Below, piece by piece: positions 34,876 through 45,345 of a stretch of DNA of 64,000 nucleotides (within the stretch, counting starts at the first letter, position 1; the number at the start of each line of letters is the position of its first letter). The stretch spans positions 7,123,001-7,187,000 of the forward strand of contig BSBM01000036.1 in assembly GCA_027924585.1 (NCBI GenBank), written 5' to 3'. The stretch comes from Larix kaempferi. Its lineage: Eukaryota; Streptophyta; Pinopsida; Pinales; Pinaceae. Made by a program: the position numbers and the translations under genes. Under the pieces are notes generated by a model, which was given only the letters and a program-made list of their open reading frames with translations, was not told the DNA's origin and did no database searches.

Positions 34876-35466
34876 TTATGATGCATAGTTCTCTGTCAAA
34901 TGTTGAGCAGACAGCCTTGTATGAATTTAAAGATCCAATTTCCAATTACATGGAAATGCTTCGCAGTGAGAAAATCTCAATTGTTGCCATCTTTAAAGTC
35001 GGATTTTTGGGTTGTAAGCATGATTTTAAAGATTATGTTTCACATGCTCCAGTCTGGATGTCTCTGACTTTGCATAAAGTGGGAAGTCAATTACTTTCTT
35101 GGCTGCATTGGAAATTCAGTTTTACCTGATAAATATGCCTCTACTAGTTAGAGTAGGAGTAGGTAGAGAGAATAAGCTCGTCCTATGAGCAAGTAGATTC
35201 TTTCAGTTGTTTTCAGTTTTCTTCAATAAACAAGAAGGCTACATGCAGGTTACAGGTTTGCAGTGGAGTAGTTCTAAAGGCCATATGACTCCATTTCCCA
35301 ATGAATGCAAGGCGTTGCCATCAAGTTTACAGTATAACATTTGTGGACAGATTGCATAAATTTAGTGGCAGTTTAAATGACTCCATAGCCCAATGGTAAA
35401 GGAAATTGGAACTACTAGGTTCTTGAAACCTCACAGGGAGGCTTTCAACCCCGAGTAGGAGCCAGA
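34876..35466 (+). pseudogene. Gag of the gag-only element, 3' part (copy A), and 3' non-coding
   Basis: From the TSD onward the reading MMHSSLSNVEQTALYEF, PISNYMEMLRSEKI, FLGCKHDFKDYV and VGSQLLSWLHWKF ends at TGA 35127-35129. About 340 nt of non-coding sequence precede LTR B, including a tRNA-like segment. No recognisable enzyme domain. Confidence 0.8.
35386..35430 (+). other. tRNA-like A/B-box pair near LTR B
   Basis: TAGCCCAATGGTAAAGG resembles a tRNA A-box and GGTTCTTGAAACC a degraded B-box, at near-tRNA spacing. The same pair is present at 49165-49209. It could be a SINE relic fixed in the element or chance. Confidence 0.3.
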
Positions 35467-37555
35467 TGTTATCTCCTCAACTATTTTTTTTTTAAAGTTT
35501 TATTATGTGAGGTGATAGGAGGTCATTTGAAAATGAAAACACATTATTAAAGTTTGTGTTTAGGCTCATTTTAATGAGTTCTAACTCATAATACGTCAAG
35601 AAACTTTCGAGACAAGTTTTTATTTCAAAACACTTAAAAAACAGTTTTCGGTAGCTAAGTGCTTATTCAAAATGGCCCCTAAGCTGCCGAAAGCAGAGCT
35701 TTCGGCAGCTTAAACAAAATTTTCGAGGCACTCCTGGCTACCGAAAGGGAAAAATTATAGCGTGAGTTGTGGGGTAGTTTTCGGTGGCTTGTGTGAACAT
35801 GATGGTGTTCATTAGCCATCGAAAGGGCGGATACTTTTCGTAGCTTACCATCTAAAGGTTGGGTCGCTTACAGCCACTGAAAGCAAAGAGCACTGGTTAA
35901 GGCCGTTTTCCGGTGGCATACGGTGTCAACGGTGGATTATAAGCTACCAAAAGGAGAGACATTTTCACCACTTTTTCGGCAGCGCTCGTGTTCAAATGCA
36001 AATTAATTCCAGCTACTGAAAGAGCAATAGAACTTCACTTGTCATCAAGAAGCTGAAGAAAATACATTTTTTCCATTTTGGAAGATTAGTTTCAAAACAA
36101 AGCTTTCAGTGGATTAGGCAGGCTTTCACAGCTGTTCTTAGCCACCGAAAGTAGAGCTTTCGGTGGCTTACAGGTTCGAATTTTGGCTTTTAACCACCGA
36201 AAGTGCAAAACAGGGCAGAGAGGCATTATTTTTTGCCCAGATCATGGTTTTTGCGTCCAAATGGAAAGAGGATGGTTTTTAAGTGAAGTTTTTAATTAAT
36301 AGGATCTGTTTCAATGTGATGTTCCAGTTTTGAAGGTGCCAACAAGATGGAAATAATGAAGAAATGTGGCATTTTTTACTATCCCAAGTCATCATTTTCA
36401 AATGACGATTCTGAGCGTTTGGAGAATATTTTTGCAAAATGCTAGGAGGTTTTTGTTCCTAACATGTCATAGAAAAATAACCTCTCCCTGTTTTCCTACA
36501 GGTGTTTCATATTGAGAGAATCGAATCCATCACTGAGCCCCAATTTTCGGATCCCAGAACCTGCCTATTTGACACTTGTTTTTGAAATGCAGATCTCGAG
36601 AAAATCAAAACGAGTTTCAAATATCTGAGAGAGGTTTTTTATCACAAAAAATCAATGCACAATAGCCTCTTTCAGTTTATACATACATGTCACATAGCTG
36701 GATAATTGAACCCGTCTTTGATCCTCTTTTTCAACAGTTTCAGCAAAAGTGGCGTTTTTACTGTGCAGAGTCATCATTTTCAAATGATGATTCTGAGCGA
36801 CTGGAGAATTATTATGCAAAATGCTCGGAATTGTATCTTCCTGACATGTCAGAGAACAATAAAATCTCTCATTTTTCCTACAGGTGCCACATATTGGGAG
36901 AATCGAATGCATCTCTGAGCCCCATTTTTTCAGCAGTCTGGCCAATTAAAAATGATTTTTCCTGGTTTGTTGAAAAACGGTTTTGGATTTTCCATTTGTT
37001 GTAAATTCGACCCAGTTTCCTAGGATCTGGGGAGAGGTTGTAAAGGCTATAAATCCCAGAACTCATGTAGAACAATGGTTCGATTTTGGAGATACTTTTC
37101 TTAACTTGTATTATCAGACTGCTCGTTGCATATAATTTATACAAGCTTCTTTTGCCATATGTGTGTTCAGTTTTTGCTCTTTATTCTTTTCAGTACTTGC
37201 AGTGAAATGTCTATTTCGTGATTTTTCCATTTTCCCAAGCTAGATAGATGTCATCCTATCTATGTTGGTGAATCGAATACCAAGTACCATTTTCATATTG
37301 TGATAAGCCATTCATGTATGTTCTTTATATGAGTTTGCTAGCATAATATTTTCTGCACACATCTACTTTTATTAAACCTTCTGAGCAGCAGTGGTTAAAA
37401 GCCTTGTTATTCTGAATGTATCTCTGTATGTTTTGAGCATATGATTTTTGATCTCATTCATCCAATATGATCCATATTTACCCCATCTTTCAAGATAAGT
37501 TTAAGTTACCAGGCTCTTCCGAGCAAAACCTAGGAAAACTCATGTTGGGATAACA
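35467..37555 (+). repeat. LTR B of the gag-only element
   Basis: Colinear with LTR A, including the dyad array and internal repetition. Followed by CTTACCCAATCCACGG of the LINE. Confidence 0.92.
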
Positions 37556-38100
37556 CTTACCCAATCCACGGACATTAAGGGAGATGATAAACATTAAGAA
37601 CTTGCTACAGAGGGGGATGCCTCTCTAAGGCCCTCAGGAAATGGAGTAGAATCAAAACCCTCATCCTCTAACCGTTTCGAGACAGGGGTATAAGAATCAC
37701 AGACAGGGTTAGACTGAACAGGTAAGGCTTGCTTCTTTGTTTTTCCTCTTCGGATGGTAACATTTTGGAATTTGAGGGAATTTGAGGGATGGCATCAGAC
37801 TGTAGACCAAGGTTTTTTTAATAAATGGGAAAAGGATGGAACTCTTGACCTTTTTTAGATAGCAGGTAACCACTTTCATTTAAAATAGAATTATCTTCCA
37901 ATGAAAGGGGCAAAGACGAATCTAAAGGATTAGACACAGGAAACCCCGGCTCTTTCGAATAAGATGATATCTCCTTAACTTCATCAAATGGAATGTGGAT
38001 AGGGTTTTTAGGACAAGCACCATCTTCTAAAAGAGGGATATATGGAAGGGAATCAGCTAATTCCACTGAATTAAGATTAGAAAGGATACTACGTCCTACC
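37556..38100 (-). pseudogene. LINE 5' fragment (ORF1 C-terminus and ORF2 start), unit 1
   Basis: Minus strand. ORF2 starts at ATG 37594-37592 (MFIISLNVRGLGK) and continues, across the LTR element, at 25834. ORF1 ends at TAA 37596-37594, sharing one base with that ATG (TAATG). The ORF1 part is frameshifted near 37820-37830 compared with the copy at 51287-51935. ORF1 shows no domain I can name. Gypsy-2 cuts it at 38100. Confidence 0.8.
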
Positions 38101-39869
38101 TGTAATGTCCCCATTCAAATAAATGCATAGTAAGACAATCCCATCAATCCTACTAGTTTCCTAGGTTGGATGGGCACATGTGGGATGGTAATACGGAAAT
38201 TAATAAATGATATTTAGACATTAGAATGGTTCAAGCATTTAATAAATATGATAAATAAATAAATTCAAGAGAAATTCTAGGTGGCAAGTGGTTTTGGAGA
38301 CATATGGAGGTGGTGGGACCCACACTAGCTTGATTTTTCAATGACACATGGCAGCTCTCTCTTGCCAATTCGAATTCATGGGAAGGTGAACACTCTTGGG
38401 TGAGTTGGTAAGTCATAACACATGGAATTGAGCATATTAGGTCGAAATGGGAAGGAATAGTAACCTCCATGGGAGAGGAAGAGTCAAATTGGAGACTAGT
38501 GGACACATGGGCTAGATTCCCTAGTTTTATGACAACAATAATGAAGCATCTATGACATTTTATGACAAAATTCAGACCTGACTTCTTACACCTGACCATT
38601 ATGACATGTCATCCCCAAAAATAGGCTCAATAAGGCTCTCATGGATTTGGAGGAATCTAAAGAGACTCAAATTCGAATTTGGGAGAAGATGGAAGGTTGG
38701 AACTAGGAGACAAGTGGCAAATGAGGAATATTTTCTAAATGGAAAATTATTGAATCTATTGAGAGGATTTCGACCCCTTGAAGGCTAATGTTGGTTATAA
38801 AATGTAGAAATCAAGTATGAGAATGGCTTTTGATGATTTGAGAAAATTTGCATTTGTGAAGAGAGAGCTAGTGGATGACTAGTTTCTTGCCTTAGCCAAT
38901 TTCGAGGGTGAAAGATTCCCATCCAAGTTGGTGTTTGGAGAGGCCACTCAGGTCTTTCATGGTGCTTTAATGGAGTTTGTATTTGTAGGTAGCAGCTACA
39001 GAAATTTTCATGGTTTGGTTTAGTGCAGCACTTTCTCTCCACCGTTTCCAGTTTTGAAGGCATATTCGTGCTCCTTGAGGGAGGGCGTTTTTGGTGAGCA
39101 CTTGTGCTTCTTGAGAGAGATTATCATTACATATTTATGATTGTAATAGATTCATATCCTCTTTTATTCATATTCAGAAAGTCTCAGGTCGAAATACCCA
39201 CTGGTTGTATGCAAAACTATTGATTAACGAGCAAACAATGTCCATTTCCCCAATGCATTGATGTATGACACTATAATGTTGATTATTTCGAATGGATGGA
39301 TGATTATATGATATATTTGTGATACATATATTGCCATGGATGTCTTCTACAAGTTTCATGTACTGTACTTGAGCATTTGAAGCATTTTTACTCAGTTTAG
39401 TTGTATTGGGAGGTGAAATAGTGCCATTTCCCCAAGGGTCGAATTGGGGGTTTTTACTGTTGAATGTGAGAGAGTTAGAACAATATTAAAAATAAATTAA
39501 TGGTGCATATGAGACCTTAATCACATACTTAACACATTATATACCTCTGTTCATAAATTTGTGGGATTTTGGAGGCATTTGGAAGGCCATTTGCAGTGTT
39601 ACCCGAGGGGGATTTGATGCACAAATTACTAGTCAAAATTACATATATTGATCAGAATACAAATCAAGTTTGCAGCAGTATTTGGAGGGCCATAAAACAT
39701 CCCTGAACCTTATATTCAAGTCTAAATACCATTCATACACTCCTACAGAATATTTGGGAGCATTTGGGTTGATTTGGAGGTCAAAACAGTAAAACTAGTC
39801 AAAGGTCAAAATTGGGAAAAAAAGTGGAAAATTGGGCATTTTAATAAAATTTGAAAAAGGGATATTACA
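38101..39869 (+). repeat. Gypsy-2 5' LTR
   Basis: TGTAATGTCCCC...GGGATATTACA. It is related over much of its length to the minus-strand LTR at 55744-57516 (shared CTACTAGT..CCTAGGTTGG and ATGACAACAATAATGAAG). Confidence 0.93.
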
Positions 39870-39871
39870 AG

Positions 39872-39883
39872 TGGTATCAGAGC
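39872..39883 (+). other. Gypsy-2 primer binding site (tRNA-iMet)
   Basis: TGGTATCAGAGC two bases after the LTR. Confidence 0.93.
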
Positions 39884-39899
39884 ATGGTATTGGCACCTG

Positions 39900-41396
39900 A
39901 TGGTATTAAAAAGAATCCAAACAAATAAAACACCACCCTTTGAATCAGTAGTTGAAGAAGTTTTGGTTGAAGAAGAGATAGTAGCAGAAAAAGAGTTTTT
40001 TTCTAAAACAATGGGTAGAGAGGAGGAGGAAAAATTAAGACATAAGGAGGAATTTATTGAATCCTTAAAACCATTTTTTGAAGGACTTACCATGGTTATT
40101 CTAGATACGAATAAACAAATGATGAAAGGTTTCGAATTGTTGGGTAGCCAACTTTCAGGCAAAGGGATGATAGGAGATAATAGTGGTTCACACTCAGGGG
40201 AAAAGATGAAAGGGAATGAGCATATTTTCTCAAGTACAGGACCTCATAATAGACCTGATGAATTTCAAAGCACACAAAGGCATACTGCACCTAAATTTCT
40301 CACACCCAAAGAAGAGCCCAATCTTGAATTGGATTACAAGAAACTAGTAAATGATTGGAATGATCTGAATGAAGAGTGTAAAAGAGGTGTACCACTCAGT
40401 GACTACATTGATGCTATGCAAAAGATTAAAATGAAGGGAGACAATAGGAGTCCATTCCATAACAAGGAATTGAATAGTGCTATTGGAAAAATGTCACTTC
40501 CTACTTTTGATGGTTCTTCTCAAAATTCTGCTAACACTTGGGTGCAAAAATTGGATGTATATTTTCAGTTGAATCCTATGTTGGAAGAGGATGCATTAAA
40601 AATGGCCAATTTGCATTTGGAAGGAGATGCCAATGAATGGTGGTTTCATGGGCTAAAAACCTTGGATCATAATTAGGTTGAAACATATGGAGAATTTGTT
40701 GACAGGGTACTAGAAAGATTTGAACAAAAAGATCCAGAATTGCCTTTCAAAGAACTAGCTCAATTGAAGCAAACTGGGTCCCCTACCGAATATATGTTGG
40801 ACTTTCAAAAATTATCAGTCAAGGTGGCTGATGTATCTATGGGAAGATTAGTATTGATGTTCACTGAAGGTTTGGCTAAACCCTTAAGAGGTTTGGTCAA
40901 AGCCCACAAGCCAACTACATTAAAAGATGCAATGAGCTTGACTAGGGATCTCCAAAATGTGCTTCCTAGAACGAGATTTCCTCCTAAGCCTAGCTATAAA
41001 TTTGAAAAGAAACCTTGGCAAAGGGATGGATATGATAAGAAACCTTGGCAAAGAGAGTCATTTGAGAGGAATAAAAAAGAGGGACTAAACAGGGATGAAC
41101 TAAGAAAAAAGAAACTATGCTTCACATGCTTCCAACCATGGACACCGGGGCACAAATGTACCAAAGGAAAGGCTCAATACATAGAAGTATTTTCTGATAA
41201 TGAGGGGTATGATGGGTGCATGGATGAAGATGGACATATTTTAGATAAAAAAGAGGCATATGAGACAGCAGTAGAAGAGGAAAGACAAGAAGAAAATCAG
41301 CCTTCACCGGACAAAGCAAGAATGGCAGTGCTTTCAGCAGTACCTCGCTATCATACTATCCGATGCAAAGGTGTGGTACAAGGACAAAGAACTTAA
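39900..41396 (+). pseudogene. Gypsy-2 gag
   Basis: ATG 39900 opens an acidic N-terminal region, then the capsid domain (LPTFDGSSQNSANTWVQKLD, ANLHLEGDANEWWFHG). TAG at 40674-40676 replaces an expected Gln. The same frame continues (ELAQLKQTGSPTEYMLDFQK, LKDAMSLTRDL) to a zinc knuckle CFTCFQPWTPGHKC, and a repeated KKPWQRDGYD/KKPWQRESFE basic segment lies before it. TAA at 41394-41396, also where Gln is expected, separates it from protease. Confidence 0.9.
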
Positions 41397-42977
41397 GTTT
41401 TGGTAGATGGAGGAGCCACTCATAACTTCATTGATGCAGAGATGGTAGAGAAAATAAAGATACCTATTGAACCATTTGATGGCTTCACAGTTGTCATTCC
41501 CGGTCACAACAAAATGCAATGCAAAACATGGGTTCCAAAGCTGCAAGTCACCGTAGGTAACTATACTTTTGTTGATAGTTTTTATGTGGTTGATGTTGCT
41601 GATACTAATGTGGTTTTGGGAGTGCAATGGTTGTATTCAATAGGAGAGCATACAGTAAATTATCAAATTCCCGAAATGAAATTCCAAGATTCAAAAGGAG
41701 TACAAAGAGTTGTGAGAGGGCAACACACTTATCCAAATCAAGTAGTGACTTGCAATAGCATGAGATCTATATTGAGGCATGGGGATATAGAATGGGCTGC
41801 TGAATGTCATATTACATCTCCCAAGCCAACTATAAATATTTTCAAACACCCAAAGGAGATAGAGAAACTTTTGCAAAAATATGAAAAGGTTTTTAGAGAC
41901 CTTCCACATGGTAGGCCACCAGATAGGGGGGTTGAGCACAGTATTGTTTTGGAGGAGGGTACTTCACCCATTCAGATACCACCTTATAGACATCCTAAAA
42001 GGTTTAGAGATGAGATTGAAAAAGCTATCCAAGAACTCCTAGAGTTGGGGCTCATTAGACCAAGCTCTAGCCCTTATGCTTCTTCAGTAGTGCCAGTGAA
42101 GAAAAAAGATGGAACATTGAGAATGTGCATAGATTTTAGAGCCTTGAACAAAAAGACTATCAAGAATAGGTATCCTATTCCTAGGATTGATGAGCTCATG
42201 GATGAGCTACATGGGGACAAATACTTCTCAAAAATTGACCTTAGATCAGGGTATCACCAAATTCGAATGAAAGATGAAGATGTGCAAAAGACCGCTTTTC
42301 GATGTCATTTTGGCCACTTTGAATTTCTTGTCATGCCTTTTGGATTAACTAATGCTCCAGCCACCTTTCAAGCATGTATGAATAGGATATGTTGCAAGCA
42401 ACTAAGAAGGTTTGTTTTGGTTTTCTTTGATGATATTCTCATTTACAGTAAAACATGGGAAGAGCATTTGCAACAGTTAGAGATTGTGTTGAAAATCTTG
42501 CAAGAAGAGTCCTTATTTGCTAAATTATCAAAATGTGAGTTTGGGATGAAAGAACTACTGTATCTTGGGCACATTATTGGGCAAGGAGTGAAGGTACACA
42601 TGGAAAAAATCAGGGCTATCTTGGAATGGCCATCACCAAAAAATATTACCGAATTGAGAGGCTTTATTGGCATATGCACCTACTACAGAAAATTTGTGAA
42701 AGGGTTCTCCAAGTTGACTTCCCCACTCACTGATTTGACTAAGAAGGATGCTTTCAAGTGGGATGAAGAGGCTGAAAAAGAATTCCAAAAAATGAAAGAG
42801 GCAATGAGTAGTTGTCCCATACTTGCACTTCCTGATTTTACTAAACCTTTTGTTTTGGAATGTGATGCTTCAGGTGGAGGAATAGGGGCTGTCCTAAAGC
42901 AAGGCCAACACCCCATAGCCTTTGAGAGCAGAAAGTTGCAGCCTCATGAAAAACTTTACTCCATCTATGATAAATAA
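41397..42977 (+). pseudogene. Gypsy-2 protease, RT and RNase H N-terminus
   Basis: Protease active site VDGGATHNFID. RT has [50 protein letters not shown] and VFFDDILIYSKT, with both catalytic sites intact. RNase H begins with ECDASGGGIGAVL. TAA at 42975-42977 falls exactly on the codon of the catalytic Glu (YDK-stop-MLAIMHAL, family YDKEMLAI), so it both ends the frame and removes the active site residue. Confidence 0.93.
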
Positions 42978-43387
42978 ATGTTGGCCATTATGCATGCATT
43001 GGCCAAATTCAGACAATACTTGGTGGGCAGCAAGTTTGTGGTGAAAACTGACCATAATAGTCTAAGACACTTTCTCACCCAAAAAGATCTAAATGAAAGG
43101 CAACAAAAGTGGGTAAGCAAGATTCAAGCTTATGATTTTGATATTGAATATGTCAAAGGAAAGAATAATATAGTAGCAGATGCTTTGTCAAGAAGGCCTT
43201 CCTTTTCTCTCATGGATATTGCCAAGGATTGGAAAAACATGCTACTAGTTGAATATGCCAAAGACAAATTTGCTTGTGATGTGTTGGATGGAATCAAAGG
43301 GGATGATAATTATAGGATTTTGAATGGGCTAATATATTATAAGGGAATAATTTATTAGTTCATAACTCCAAGCTCAAGTACCGAATT
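42978..43387 (+). pseudogene. Gypsy-2 RNase H C-terminal part
   Basis: Same frame: KTDHNSLRHFLTQ, DIEYVKGKNNIVADALSRR (remaining catalytic Asp residues). It ends at TAG 43356-43358, caused by a one-base deletion in a T/A-rich stretch; the following integrase is one frame over. Confidence 0.9.
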
Positions 43388-44470
43388 TTGCAAGAAGCAC
43401 ATGATTCCCCACTAGCGGGCCATCCGGGGATCTTCAAAACTTATAGACAGTTGAGGCAAAGATTTTTTTGGAAGGGGCTGAAGGAAGATGTTCAGAAGTA
43501 TGTGAATGAATGTAAAGCATGTCAACAAAACAAATCAGAACTTACATGTCCACTCGGCCTATTACAACCATTGCCCATTCCAGAGCAAAAATGGGACAGT
43601 ATTTCCATGGATTTCATCACCGGATTGCCTAAATCCTTAGGTAAGGATTGCATCTATGTGGTAGTTGATAGGTTGAAAAAATTTGCTCATTTCTTTGCTG
43701 TTACATCATCTTTTAGTGCTGCACAAGTGGCTGATATTTTTTTCAAAGAAATCTTCAGATTGCATGGGCTCCCCAAGAGCATTGTCAGTGATAGAGATAG
43801 TAGATTCATGGGTGCTTTTTGGCAAGAAATTTTTAGATTGGTAGGCACTCAATTGACTCCAAGTACCAGCTATCATCCACAAACTAATGGAAAAACAGAG
43901 AGGGTAAACCAATCGTTGGAAGGATACCTAAGAAACTATGTGGGAGGGCAGCAAAAAGCATGGGCAAAATGGCTACACTTGGGTGAGTTTTGCTACAACA
44001 CCACTTATCATATGTCAATAGGAATGTCTCCTTTTAAAGCATTATATGGTTATGATGCACTTACATTTGCTGACATTATATTTGGTGATAGTAGAGCCCC
44101 AAAGGCTAAAGATTGGGTGGAAGAGAGCCAAGAAATTTTAAATCTCTTGAAAGACAATTTGCAGGTTGCTCAAAATCAGAAAAAACAATATGCTGATAGA
44201 CATAGAGAAGAGAGAACCTTTCAAGTCAATGATTTAGTATATTTAAGGTTGCATCCCTATAAACAAACATCTCTCAAAAAGAATGGAGCAGAAAAATTAA
44301 AACCAAGGTACTATGGGCCATACAAGGTAGTGCGGAAGGTTGGAGAAGTAGCATATGAACTAGAACTTCCAGAAGGGAGTAAAATCCACAATGTATTTCA
44401 TGTTTCTTATCTTAAGAAAGCTCTTGGTCAGCAAATCATCACTTCAGAAATACTTCCTCCTTTTTGGTGA
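43388..44470 (+). pseudogene. Gypsy-2 integrase, C-terminus lost
   Basis: Complete HHCC (HDSPLAGHPG...ECKACQQNK), D,D,E core (SMDFITGLP, IVSDRDSRF, GKTERVN) and GPF motif (KPRYYGPYKVVRKVGEVAYEL), ending HNVFHVSYLKKALG. The chromodomain is missing: the frame runs from SEILPP into LTR sequence and stops at 44468. Of all pol segments here this one is least damaged internally. Confidence 0.92.
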
Positions 44471-45242
44471 GCACTTGTGCTTCTTGAGAGAGATTCTCAT
44501 TACATATTTATGATTGTAATAGCTTCATATCCTCTGTTATTCATATTAAGAAAGTCTCAGGTCGAAATAACCACTGGTTGTATGCAAAACTATTGATTAA
44601 TGAGCAAACAATGTCCATTTCCCCAATGCATTGATGTATGACACTATAATGTTGATTATTTCAAATGGATGGATGATTCTATGATATATTTGTGATAAAT
44701 ATATTTCCATGGATGTATTCTACAAGTTTCATGTACTGTACTTGAGCATTTGAAGCATTTTTACTCAGTTTAGTTGTATTGGGAGGTGAAATAGTGCCAT
44801 TTCCCCAAGGGTCGAATTGGGGGTTTTTACTGTTGAATGTGAGAGAGTTAGAACAGTATTAAAAATCAATTAATGGTGCATATGAGACCTTAATCACATA
44901 CTTAACACATTATATACCTCTTTTCATAAATTTGTGGGATTTTGGAGGCATTTGGAAGGCCATTTGCAGTGTTACCCGAGGGGGATTTGATGCACAAATT
45001 ACTAGTCAAAATTACATATATTGATCAGAATACAAATCAAGTTTGTAGCAGTATTTGGAGGGCCATAAAACATCCCTGAACCTTATATTCAAGTCTAAAT
45101 ACCATTCATACACTCCTACAGAAGATTTGGGAGCATTTGGGTTGATTTGGAGGTAAAAACAGTAAAACTAGTCAAAGGTCGAAATTGAGAAAAAAAGTGG
45201 AAAATTGGGCATTTTAATAAAATTTGAAAAAGGGATATTACA
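44461..45242 (+). repeat. Gypsy-2 3' LTR, 5'-truncated (782 bp)
   Basis: Matches 39088-39869 end to end, beginning TTTTTGGTGAGC. Confidence 0.95.
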
Positions 45243-45345
45243 CTACCCAAGCCCTATCAGGAACCAGTCCTTCCTTGTCAACTAAGAGACTAATTACAGA
45301 ATCATGTCTCAAAACGATCTCCCCTTTGGAAATGCGTTTAGAAAG
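45243..45345 (-). pseudogene. LINE ORF1 remnant beyond Gypsy-2
   Basis: Continuation of the LINE 5' fragment, matching 51831-51935. Similarity to LINE coding sense ends near a TAG on the minus strand around 45345, taken as the 5' truncation point of the LINE copy. Confidence 0.6.

Larger units (their letters stand above)
25835..37555 (+). mobile_element. Gag-only LTR retrotransposon (TR-GAG/LARD-like), nested host of Gypsy-3
   Basis: Two long LTRs (25835-27926, 2,092 bp; 35467-37555, 2,089 bp) start TGTTATCTC and end GGGATAACA or TTGGGATAACA. The internal region, after removing Gypsy-3, is about 1.44 kb and codes only for a gag-like protein; no protease, RT or integrase is present. The primer site is of the ATTGGTGCCATTGCC type, as in Tat/Athila-like Ty3 elements, not tRNA-iMet. 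The flanks CTTAT/CTTAC form the 5-bp target duplication in the LINE. It must have depended on enzymes supplied by another element. Confidence 0.88.
38101..45242 (+). mobile_element. Gypsy-2, Ty3 chromovirus with truncated 3' LTR
   Basis: Exact target duplication CTACC (38096-38100 and 45243-45247) in LINE ORF1; the undisturbed site is present in unit 2 near 51830. The 5' LTR is complete (1,769 bp). At 44461 integrase sequence passes directly into LTR position 39088, removing the chromodomain, polypurine tract and first 987 bp of the 3' LTR. The 782 bp shared by the LTRs show about 20 differences and no length change. Confidence 0.95.

Noticed and set aside
34857-35129. 90-aa ORF starting inside the Gypsy-3 3' LTR
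   Set aside because: Its start is an accident of the insertion; the genuine part is the gag C-terminus of the gag-only element from 34876.
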